A stretch of DNA of 64,000 nt from positions 1,494,058 to 1,558,057 of the forward strand of contig CAWGKC010000005.1 of NCBI GenBank assembly GCA_963823105.1, written 5' to 3'. The notes beneath the pieces are model-generated. The model worked only from the letters and a program-made list of their open reading frames with translations, was not told the origin of the DNA and searched no databases. The DNA comes from JAJYKC01 sp963823105. Its GTDB lineage: Bacteria; Acidobacteriota; Terriglobia; Bryobacterales; Bryobacteraceae. A program made the position numbers and the translations under genes. Of the stretch, positions 56,806-64,000 are shown in pieces; positions within the stretch are counted from its first letter, which is position 1; every line of letters begins with the position of its first letter.

Positions 56806-58664
56806 ACTTATCGACATCCGTTTGCACCGGGAACCCAACGTACAGCCTTTCCCGCTTCTCATCCCCCGCGCAATTCAAGCACGCCACCGCGCAAGGGGCT
56901 TCGCTCACCGGCGGGCGGAATCGATTCGAAGCGTTCTGAACTCCGGTGTGCAGGAAAACGGTCCCCGGCCGGCGCTCGCGCAGCAGCGCCATCAGCGGAT
57001 ATTCGAGCGACAGGTTCGTGGCGTCGATGCCGATCGCCGCGCAATCCCCGCCGGCGAGGATCGCAACCGTCCGCTCGTAACTCGCCCTGTTATTCCACTG
57101 CCCCATGTCGGCGAAATACTGATCGTCGCGAGGGATCTTCAACACGCTGCGCGGACCCTCCAGCGGCCGCACCCAATTTTCCATCGCCGGAAGCCGCGCC
57201 ACGCTGAGTAAAAACAGACACCCCAGGATCGACACCACCATCCGCAAGCGCCCCGCCGCGATCCCCGCCAGCGGCGACGCCGCCACGAACAGCGGCAGCA
57301 ACAGCCGCGTCTCAAACGGCTGCCACTTTAAATAGGCGCACAACGCGAGAAACCCGCAGAGCGTCCCTAGCGCATAGCACAAAGCCGCCCGCTCTCCGCG
57401 CCACGCCAACCACGCCACTGCGATCGCCCAACATCAACAGATGCCAGCGGCCGTTCGCGTCGGCCTCGTGATTCGAGTTCCGCGGCGGCTGAAACGCGCT
57501 CCAGCGCCAAGTCGTCGCCGGATCGTTCACGTCGATGCCGAGCAGTTCGTGCGCCCGCACCACCCCGTCGTACACGCCGCGATTCCAGCGCTCGCTTCGC
57601 GCCCCCAATTGCTCCGACGCGTTGCGAAGAACGTTAGAGACCGTCTGCTTCCAACCGAACGTCTCGTTCCGCCACCGGAACATTCCATCCCCTTGCGCCG
57701 AATCGTAGCCGAGAACCGAGCCGCTCAGTTCGAAGTTCCTCGCATAGTGCGGCGCGTTGATCGCCAGCGAAATGGCCAACGCGCCGCCCATCCAACCAAC
57801 CGACCGCACGGAAAACGTCCTCACTCTCGGCAGCACAACCGCCGCCAGCAGCCACGGCGCGAACAGATACGCCGTCGCCTTCGTCAGCAGAGCCAGCCCC
57901 AGCGCCGCACCCATGCCCACCGCATCGCGCGCCTTTTGCGTCCGCGCAAATCGCGCCGCGAAGTAAACCGCGGCCACCATCCACATCGCCAGAAAATAAT
58001 CGTTCTTCGCCCCGCTGCTGGCCAGAATCCCGCTCGGCAGCGTGGCGCAAAACAGGGCGCTGATCGCCTGCCCTCGCGCTCCCGCCCCAAACTCCCGCGC
58101 GATCGCGGAAACGCCAACGATGCTCCCCACCCCCCCGAACCATTGCACGAAATTGACGAACCGGTCGCCGCCCGAGAGCACATACGTATGCAGCATGAAG
58201 TACTCGGCCAGCGGCTGCAGCATGATCTGATTGAAGTAAGGCGTAGGAAAAAAGCGCACGCTCCCCTGCTCCGCCCAGTAGACCACGCGAGGCATGTGAT
58301 ACGCCATCGCATCCGCGCTATTCGGTGGACTGTAGGCCGCGGTAACCGCCGTCAGCCCCAGAATCGCCGCGATCCCGACCCAGCAGAGAAGCACCACCGG
58401 ATCCCGAGAAACTCCGAATCGCGGCGCCCGCACTTTCCGTAGCGCATACATCGCGGCAGCGAAGCCCACCACCATCCACGCCACCAGCAGCGGAACCCGT
58501 CGAACTGCGCCAAAGATACTCAGCAGTTCCGTGATCGCCAGCATAGCGACGCCGCAGAATACGGCCGCGCGCAGGATCAGATCGCGAAACCGGCTTCCAT
58601 AAACCGGCGTTCGCGACTCCTGCCGACACGTAAAGGCCCGAAGTTTCTCGAACAAGCGGCTCAT
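56783..58664 (-). CDS. GT39-like integral membrane glycosyltransferase, +1 frameshift
   Basis: Repaired, the protein has about 626 residues and roughly a dozen transmembrane helices. The early loop has SADAMAYHMPRVVYWAEQGS, the counterpart of the catalytic loop in ArnT/PMT-type enzymes, and GAKNDYFLAMW lies in a later loop. After HLLML the frame breaks at a G-run (57427-57429); without one G it continues AIAVAWLAWRGERAALCYAL to the stop at 56783. A homologue with the same loop lies at 20703-22922. Probably transfers lipid-linked sugars. The extra base looks like an error. Confidence 0.8.
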
Positions 58665-58977
58665 AGGAAGCCATTCACAGTTTGGCCTTGGAAACTCGGG
58701 CCCGATGGCGTTGAGTATAGCCCCAGGAAGATCGGGCGATTCTGAGCCAGGTGACCCGCTGAGCTTGATGTGTATCCCAATTGCGCAAAGCCGCGCTTGA
58801 ACAAACTGGGGCGCAGGCGACCCGCCGAACCGTCGGCTCCGGCGGTTCGCTCGCCCGGAGTTATTCTAAATGGTGCCGTTAGCCGGTCGGATGTTTAGCT
58901 GGCAGCTCCTGTCCGGCATCGCCCGTCAGAGGGCCTTAGGCCCCGAACATGCGGCGAGTGGGCCTTTAGAGGAAAAC
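58665..58977. other. Intergenic region with inverted repeat, no gene seen
   Basis: The 313-bp divergent region contains CGAACCG-(10 bases)-CGGTTCG at about 58826-58849, a 7-bp stem that could be regulatory. No tRNA or other RNA gene is visible. The open frame starting at 58870 lacks a ribosome-binding site; the next start, 58978, has one. Confidence 0.45.
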
Positions 58978-60228
58978 ATGGAAAGCCCGAACGTAAACGA
59001 CTCGCAGCCGGCAGGCATCGAGCGCCGGTTCGATCTCGCGAACGACATCACAGCCGAGTGGTTTCGCGCCTTCGTGGCGGAGTTGAAGAGATATGGAGCC
59101 GACGCTGGCACCCCCGATTGCCGCATCCGCCGGGTATCCGACATCGACAACCAAATCCGATTTCGCGATTTCGACCTTTGGTCCCAATTCGTTCTAGCCC
59201 AATGGGAAGACGTCGCCGAAACTCGATTGTGGAACTACCAAGGCATAGTGCGAAGAGCCGACTGTGACCACCAGCGTAGTCAACTGGTCCTTGAACTTAT
59301 CTCCGAGAAATCAAGCAGGGTCGAAAAGGTTCTTGAAGATATCGGGCTGTCTCTGTCTCTGAAACCCAGCCGACCTCAGGCCTACCGGTATAGACGTTCA
59401 TCGCTCGAATTCGAGATCGGCGCCTGGAGACCCGACCTATTCGCGGATGGTGTCAGGGATGTTGCGGCGATCCTTGGCAAGAACCCGGCGATTCGCGAGG
59501 CGTACGTCAAGACGTTTGACGGCAAAGTCGAGAGACTGACTCCGTTCGACACGCTCGAGGCCTTTCTGAGATTTGTGAACAATCCCGCCGATCGATTCGA
59601 GGAAGCCGCGGTGCGTATGGAGGCTCGAAGCATCAGCATTGGAATCGGAGTGCCCTCGAATCATAGGAGGCTCCGCATTCGCACGTCCCTTGCGCCGGAA
59701 AACCTCAAGGAGATCATTAACGCGTGGCCTAGGGATCTGCGCTTGAACTCAATCAAAGCCGCCGACTCTGGTGGCGAGCTCGTGGGCGTGGCGCCTACTA
59801 CCGTCGAGAGTCCGCTGCTCAAGTATGGCGTTACGATCCTATTGGCATTCATCACCGCCGCCTCGACTGCCGGCTTGGTGAGCCTCAAGAAGGCCGTCTG
59901 GCCAGACTACGCCGTTGTCATCACCACTCCCGCCTCCGGCATGGGCGTCACAAAAGTCGAAGGCGGTGCGGTTCCCGTTAGTTGGTATCTTAGAGTGGAA
60001 CAGGCGTCGTTCCGCTCCGATCGGATGGGCGAACCAGCCACGATCCGAGTCTACGGCGATGCGGGTCTACAGGAGTCCGTCGATGCAAAATCGCCCGCCT
60101 CCCTTCCGCTTGCGCCAGGCCATTACTTCATCGAGGTTGATTCCCCCGCGGCGAAACCTGCGCAGTTTCAAGTGCTGCTCCTCGAGCGGCCCGCCTCGCC
60201 GAAACAAAAACCCCATCTTTCGCAATAG
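58978..60228 (+). CDS. Unrecognised single-pass membrane protein
   Basis: A 416-residue protein starting at an ATG with AGAGGAAA upstream. Residues 1-275 are soluble and hydrophilic with no motif I recognise; the early part contains several Trp and charged residues (WFRAFVAELKRYG, FDLWSQFVLAQWEDV). One transmembrane helix spans about 279-302 (LKYGVTILLAFITAASTAGL). The C-terminal domain (about 310-416) is beta-rich and resembles an extracellular or periplasmic Ig-like module. Third codon positions are less GC-biased than in neighbouring genes, hinting at horizontal origin. It precedes the permease and the AvcD-type defence gene, but no link is shown. Confidence 0.7.
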   Translation: MESPNVNDSQPAGIERRFDLANDITAEWFRAFVAELKRYGADAGTPDCRIRRVSDIDNQIRFRDFDLWSQFVLAQWEDVAETRLWNYQGIVRRADCDHQRSQLVLELISEKSSRVEKVLEDIGLSLSLKPSRPQAYRYRRSSLEFEIGAWRPDLFADGVRDVAAILGKNPAIREAYVKTFDGKVERLTPFDTLEAFLRFVNNPADRFEEAAVRMEARSISIGIGVPSNHRRLRIRTSLAPENLKEIINAWPRDLRLNSIKAADSGGELVGVAPTTVESPLLKYGVTILLAFITAASTAGLVSLKKAVWPDYAVVITTPASGMGVTKVEGGAVPVSWYLRVEQASFRSDRMGEPATIRVYGDAGLQESVDAKSPASLPLAPGHYFIEVDSPAAKPAQFQVLLLERPASPKQKPHLSQ

Positions 60229-60431
60229 CCAAAACATCGTCCCCCCGTCGGCGATTTGACGTTGGATCGCTTCGCGAGTCTCGATCTTGCGGCCAATCTC
60301 CGCAGCGGCGCCCAAATGCGCTTCGCTACGGCGCACTCTGGAACTCCGCCTACTCGATGATCGCTCCGCCGATTCCACGGGTGGGTCTGCCGATCCATAG
60401 CCCATCCCCGCGTTTCCTATATAATCCTCAA
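60229..60431. other. Short intergenic stretch with TATAAT box before the permease
   Basis: No gene can be supported. A TATAAT sequence (60420-60425) lies 6 bp before a TTG that could be a leaderless start for the permease. No convincing -35 box is present. Confidence 0.35.
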
Positions 60432-61790
60432 TTGCCCCAACCCTCCCCTCCGTCCCCCTCCTCGCCCGCCCGCCTCGTCCGCTCCCTCGGCCTCTGGGAA
60501 CTCATCCTCATCGGCATCATCATGGTGCAGCCCACCGCGCCCATGCCCCCCTTCGGCGCCTTCTTCGACAAAGGCCACGGCCACGTCGTCACCACCGTTC
60601 TCCTCGCCATGGTCGCCATGCTCTTCACCGCCATCAGCTACGGCCGCATGGCCCGCGTCTACCCCAGCGCCGGCTCCGCTTACTCCTACGTCGCCCAGGA
60701 AATCCACCCCGCCATGGGCTTCGCCACCGGCTGGAGCATGTTGATGGACTATCTCCTCAACCCCCTCATCTGCGTCATCTGGGGCAGCCGCGAATCCCAG
60801 TTGCACCTCATCCCCGCCATCCCCTACGCCGCCTGGGCCGTCTTCTACACGCTCGTCTTCACCTGGGCCAACCTGCGCCGCGTCCGCACCACCGCCCGCA
60901 TCAACGCCATCATGGCCGCCGCGATGGGCGTCGTCATCGCCGCCATGCTTTTCTGCACCGCGCGCTGGGTCATGGGCCTGCCCGATCTCAACCTCGGCTT
61001 CTTCACCCATCCCTTCTACGACCCGCGCTACTTCTCCTGGAAGCTCATCGGCAGCGGCGCCTCGCTCGCCGTGCTCACTTACATCGGCTTCGACGGCCTC
61101 TCCACGCTGTCGGAGGAAACCAAGAACCCGCGCCGTAACATCCTCCTCGCCATGGTCGCCACCTGCCTCATCATCGGCGTCCTCTCGGCCATCGAGGTCT
61201 ACGCCGCCCAACTCGTCTGGCCCGTCGGCCGCGCCTTCCCCAGCGTCGAAACCGCTTACACCGACGTCGCCAAAATCGTCGGCGGCGGCGCCCTCGCCCT
61301 CGCCATGAGCCTCACCCTTCTGCTCGCCAACTTCGGCTCCGGCTCCGGCGCGCAACTGGCCGGCGCCCGCCTGCTCTACGGCATGGGCCGCAGCCGCGCC
61401 CTCCCCGAAAAATTCTTCGGCGCCATCAACCCCCACTCCCGCGTCCCCGCCAATAACGTCATGCTCGTCGGCGCTCTCGCCCTCGGCGGCTCGTTCCTCA
61501 TCAGTTACGAGGAAGGCGCCGAGTTACTCAACTTCGGCGCACTCATCGGCTTCGCCGGCGTCAACTTCTCCGCGTTCTTGCATTACTGGGTGCGCTCCTC
61601 CGAAAAACGCCTCACCCACTTCCTGCCCCCGCTCCTCGGCTTCGTCATCTGCATCGCCCTCTGGCTCAACCTCGACCGCCACGCCCAACTCCTCGGCGCC
61701 GCCTGGCTCACCGCCGGCCTCATTTACGGTTACTGGAAAACCGACCGCTTCCGCCGCACCCTCGACTTCAGCATTCCCCCCGAAGAGTGA
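60432..61790 (+). CDS. APC-superfamily amino acid permease
   Basis: Inner-membrane transporter with twelve hydrophobic helices. The first unwound helix has LILIGIIMVQPTAPMPPFGA, and the family motifs SYGRMARVYPSAGSAYSYVA and GFDGLSTLSEETKNPRRN are clear. Probably imports amino acids or amines by proton symport; substrate unknown. The upstream frame begins at 60357, but the TTG at 60432 after a TATAAT box gives a more usual N-terminus with about 452 residues; this start is uncertain. Strong C bias at third positions suggests a resident gene. Confidence 0.88.
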   Translation: MPQPSPPSPSSPARLVRSLGLWELILIGIIMVQPTAPMPPFGAFFDKGHGHVVTTVLLAMVAMLFTAISYGRMARVYPSAGSAYSYVAQEIHPAMGFATGWSMLMDYLLNPLICVIWGSRESQLHLIPAIPYAAWAVFYTLVFTWANLRRVRTTARINAIMAAAMGVVIAAMLFCTARWVMGLPDLNLGFFTHPFYDPRYFSWKLIGSGASLAVLTYIGFDGLSTLSEETKNPRRNILLAMVATCLIIGVLSAIEVYAAQLVWPVGRAFPSVETAYTDVAKIVGGGALALAMSLTLLLANFGSGSGAQLAGARLLYGMGRSRALPEKFFGAINPHSRVPANNVMLVGALALGGSFLISYEEGAELLNFGALIGFAGVNFSAFLHYWVRSSEKRLTHFLPPLLGFVICIALWLNLDRHAQLLGAAWLTAGLIYGYWKTDRFRRTLDFSIPPEE

Positions 61791-62191
61791 AGCGTAAATG
61801 GGCATTAAAATTCTCGTTGTTAAGAAAAAACAGGGCGACAATCGCAAAGGAAGATCAGGCCGCCCTTAACCGGGTAAAAGAATTCTCGGTGGCTTTTCGG
61901 TTTTGTGATAAGGGGCTTCCAATTCGCTCATGGAGCGGCTCGCGGGATCGAGCCGGAGATGGAAGGGCAGTTGGCGAGCGGTCCGCAGAGCCGCTTGTCG
62001 AAGAAGACGAATAGGAGCTCGATATCGACACCTTTTGGAGCGACGAACGGCTTTCCTGACGCACGTTTGCGTAGATGGATCGGGCAACGCGTACGTCACA
62101 GCCATAACACGATACGACTCGGGCTGTGGGCCACGCGGAACGCACGCGTGAATTATGGTGGTACAAAGGTATAGAACATTTACGACTGTTT
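61791..62191. other. 401-bp region upstream of the defence gene: hairpins and a decayed SBBP-repeat trace
   Basis: Two things are visible. First, stable hairpins: CGGCTCG-(6)-CGAGCCG at 61936-61955 and AGCGG...CCGCT about 20 bp further on. Second, one frame at 62050-62112 reads AFLTHVCVDGSGNAYVTAIT, a good SBBP beta-propeller repeat, without start or neighbouring repeats, so likely a gene relic. In known AvcD systems an inhibitory small RNA (AvcI) lies upstream of the deaminase gene, so a non-coding RNA here is possible, but I cannot show it. Confidence 0.4.
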
Positions 62192-63748
62192 ATGGATGAT
62201 TCCGCGCCGACTCCAGAACTCGTGTTTGGGCTTGTCGGCCCGCTCGGAACCGATTTGAGCGCGGCCGCACACGCGCTAAAAGACGTGCTTGCGCATGTCG
62301 GATATAGCTCCGGAGTCCATCGGCTCAGCCACCTGATGCGGGATTTATCCGGCAAGCCCTGGGACGAATTGAAGGATGGTCCACGAGATACCACCATTGG
62401 CGCGCACATGACGGCAGGCAACCTTTTGCGCCAGACGCTCGGGCGCAACGACGCGATGGCAATGCTTGGTCTAATGTCAATCCGGGAATTGCGCGAAAGC
62501 CAGACTGGCGATCCCACGAAGCAATTGGTGCGATTCGCTCACATTCTGCATTCGTTGAAGCGTCCAGAGGAAGTCAGGACGCTTCGCAGGATATACGGAC
62601 CCGCCCTTGTTGTCCTCGCAGCCTACGCGCCGCGCCCGAAAAGGCTCACAGATCTCGCTCGGAAGATCGCCGAGTCCCGGTACAGCAATCAGTTCGGAGA
62701 CTATTTGACTCAAGCTGAACAACTCCTTCGACGAGATGAATCAGAGATGGGCGACGCGTTCGGCCAGAATGTCGAAGACACTTTTCCAGTCGCCGACATC
62801 GTGATCAATACGTCCGATCATGCCGCGATGGAGAAATCCGTCCAGCGTGCGATCGAACTGCTCTTCGGCAACGTGTTCATTACCCCGAACCGCGACGAAC
62901 AGGGCATGTACCTTGCACGCGCGGCGGCCTTGCGATCAGCGTCGCTTGCGCGACAAGTCGGGACAGCTATCTGCCGTCCGGACGGCACGCTCGTTGCCCT
63001 GGGCATGAACGAAGTTCCGAAAGCGGGAGGCGGCGCATACTGGTGCCATGATGAAGACGACGGGCGCGATTTCAGATGGGGATATGACACCAGCGACCGA
63101 ATGCGCGAGAACAACTTTGCCGAGATTCTTCAAAGATTGAAAGATGCCGGATGGCTCCACGAAGCGAAAGCCAACCAAACGATCACCGACCTTGTCGCCG
63201 AAGCACTCCGCTCAGGTGAACCCCCTATCATGAAGGGGGCGCAGTTCTTGGGTACGATTGACTATGTCCGTGCCGTACACGCGGAGATGTCTGCAATCAC
63301 CGATGCGGTACGCCATGGCATTTCGACGATTGCATGTACGTTGTACACGACCACATTCCCATGTCACGACTGCGCGAAACACATCGTCGCGTCCGGAATC
63401 GCACGAGTGGTATATATTGAACCGTACCCCAAGAGCCTGGTGCAAGAACTATACCCGGACTCCGTGGTTGTGGACCCCTCCGATCATTGCGGTGAAAAAG
63501 TTCGCTTCGAGCCGTTTGTCGGAGTGGCACCGAGGCGCTATTCTGATTTATTCGGGCTTTCAACCATGAAGCGCAAGTCAAAGGATGGCTCGTTGCTTCA
63601 GTGGCGACGCGCGGAGGCGGTTCCAAGGCTCCCGGAGTACATGCCCAGTACGGTTGCCAGATTCGCAGCCGAACAAAAAGAGATCAGGCTCTTCCTGAGC
63701 CAACTGAGAGAAAAAGGCCTCGCAGAACCGGAAGGAATAGAAAAATGA
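62192..63748 (+). CDS. avcD: Anti-phage dCTP/dCMP deaminase (AvcD-type)
   Basis: A 518-residue two-domain protein. Residues about 10-210 form a P-loop-kinase-like domain starting with VFGLVGPLGTDL, a degenerate Walker A. Residues about 240-460 form a cytidine/deoxycytidylate deaminase with His363 and Glu365 in RAVHAEMSAI and Cys391 and Cys394 in TFPCHDCAKH as zinc ligands and proton shuttle; the PNRDEQGMYLARAAALRS stretch leading into the domain is characteristic. This architecture is that of defence deaminases which deplete dCTP/dCMP during phage infection. The longer frame (62126) lacks support. A small ORF overlaps its stop by 4 bp. Confidence 0.87.
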   Translation: MDDSAPTPELVFGLVGPLGTDLSAAAHALKDVLAHVGYSSGVHRLSHLMRDLSGKPWDELKDGPRDTTIGAHMTAGNLLRQTLGRNDAMAMLGLMSIRELRESQTGDPTKQLVRFAHILHSLKRPEEVRTLRRIYGPALVVLAAYAPRPKRLTDLARKIAESRYSNQFGDYLTQAEQLLRRDESEMGDAFGQNVEDTFPVADIVINTSDHAAMEKSVQRAIELLFGNVFITPNRDEQGMYLARAAALRSASLARQVGTAICRPDGTLVALGMNEVPKAGGGAYWCHDEDDGRDFRWGYDTSDRMRENNFAEILQRLKDAGWLHEAKANQTITDLVAEALRSGEPPIMKGAQFLGTIDYVRAVHAEMSAITDAVRHGISTIACTLYTTTFPCHDCAKHIVASGIARVVYIEPYPKSLVQELYPDSVVVDPSDHCGEKVRFEPFVGVAPRRYSDLFGLSTMKRKSKDGSLLQWRRAEAVPRLPEYMPSTVARFAAEQKEIRLFLSQLREKGLAEPEGIEK

Positions 63749-63936
63749 CACTCTCAAAGGGATGGATCAACCGACAGTTCGCACGCGTGGAACGCGATGC
63801 GAAGAACTGGCCCGATTGGATGCGACGTGAAACCGAGATTCATGCACAGGAACAGAAGGCTTCGACAAACGCGACGAAACCTGTAAACGAAAATGAAACG
63901 GTCGCACCAGCCGTTAAGAAAGCCGGAGGGGCGTAG
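63745..63936 (+). CDS. Small basic protein overlapping the AvcD-type gene
   Basis: A 63-residue protein translated from an ATG within the deaminase stop (ATGA), so translation is coupled. The N-terminal half is conserved-looking: LSKGWINRQFARVERDAKNW followed by PDWMRRE, a Trp- and Arg-rich amphipathic helix; the rest (ATKPVNENETVAPAVKKAGG) is disordered. I recall similar short ORFs with a WPDWM+RE motif beside other defence-like genes, but this is memory, not a search. It could be a regulator, an inhibitor or a complex partner of the deaminase. No known domain. Confidence 0.72.
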   Translation: MTLSKGWINRQFARVERDAKNWPDWMRRETEIHAQEQKASTNATKPVNENETVAPAVKKAGGA

Positions 63937-64000
63937 AATCGCCTGTTCGCTGCGGACGGAAGGATTTTTATAACGCCTGTCGCGCCGCGAAACAGTATCC

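Noticed and set aside
60417..61436. 339-codon Gly/Asp/Glu-rich minus-strand open frame
   Set aside because: Antisense to the amino acid permease; extreme composition (AGDGGEE repeats) is the mirror of C-rich third positions.

Overview
The window reads as chromosomal DNA of an Acidobacterium close to Candidatus Solibacter / Bryobacterales. Three things point there: two VWA proteins of the acidobacterial 'VWFA-related' type, a very large carboxypeptidase-regulatory/TonB-type outer-membrane protein, and a BNR-propeller protein ending in the Solibacter-type C-terminal domain (GLNQVNAQVP motif). The DNA is GC-rich throughout. I see no rRNA, tRNA, CRISPR array, intact insertion sequence or prophage.

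Layout. 1-1465: permease and binding lipoprotein of an osmoprotectant (OpuB/ProW-type) ABC importer. 1475-4615: a three-gene catabolic operon (TIM-barrel isomerase, DUF993 aldolase-like protein, Gfo/Idh/MocA oxidoreductase). 4664-10057: VWA protein and TonB-type receptor. 10209-18039: exported and surface proteins, including a possible sortase operon (LPKTA-tailed substrate, VWA protein, sortase) and the BNR/Solibacter protein. 18145-25053: alpha-L-fucosidase, methyltransferase, lipoprotein, GT39-like membrane transferase, N-acetylglucosamine-kinase-like protein and phosphoglycerate kinase. 25060-28080: remnants of one Ser/Thr kinase gene on either side of a kelch/ASH-domain gene. 28093-34702: a proteostasis block (clpB, HtrA/DegQ protease, lon). 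34851-38849: exported proteins, arylsulfotransferase-like protein and a small hydrolase. 38991-42254: acpP-fabF, then etfB-etfA. 42264-45804: broken sulfotransferase, GGDEF cyclase, phosphohexomutase. 45854-46097: three 82-bp tandem palindromic repeats. 46112-49799: trpC-trpF-trpB-trpA-chorismate mutase operon. 49884-54631: Cys-hydrolase, BlaI / BlaR1-TonB system, and ArsR with an ArsM-ArsC fusion. 54603-61790: DUF58, Spy-like, Uma2, GT39-like, an unrecognised membrane protein and an APC permease. 62192-63936: an anti-phage dCTP-deaminase (AvcD-type) gene with a small overlapping partner ORF.

A recurring oddity is that at least eight otherwise good genes, including pgk and etfA, are each broken by a single-base indel, usually an extra base in a short run. 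Because essential metabolic genes are hit, base-calling or assembly error is the simplest explanation. I therefore list these genes as one CDS spanning both reading frames and give the indel position. The Ser/Thr kinase remnants are different: whole segments are missing, so that gene is truly decayed.

The most interesting loci are the AvcD-type defence gene with its partner ORF and structured upstream region, the sortase/LPKTA/VWA operon in a diderm lineage, the ArsM-ArsC fusion, and the REP-like repeat whose stem shows compensatory base changes between copies.
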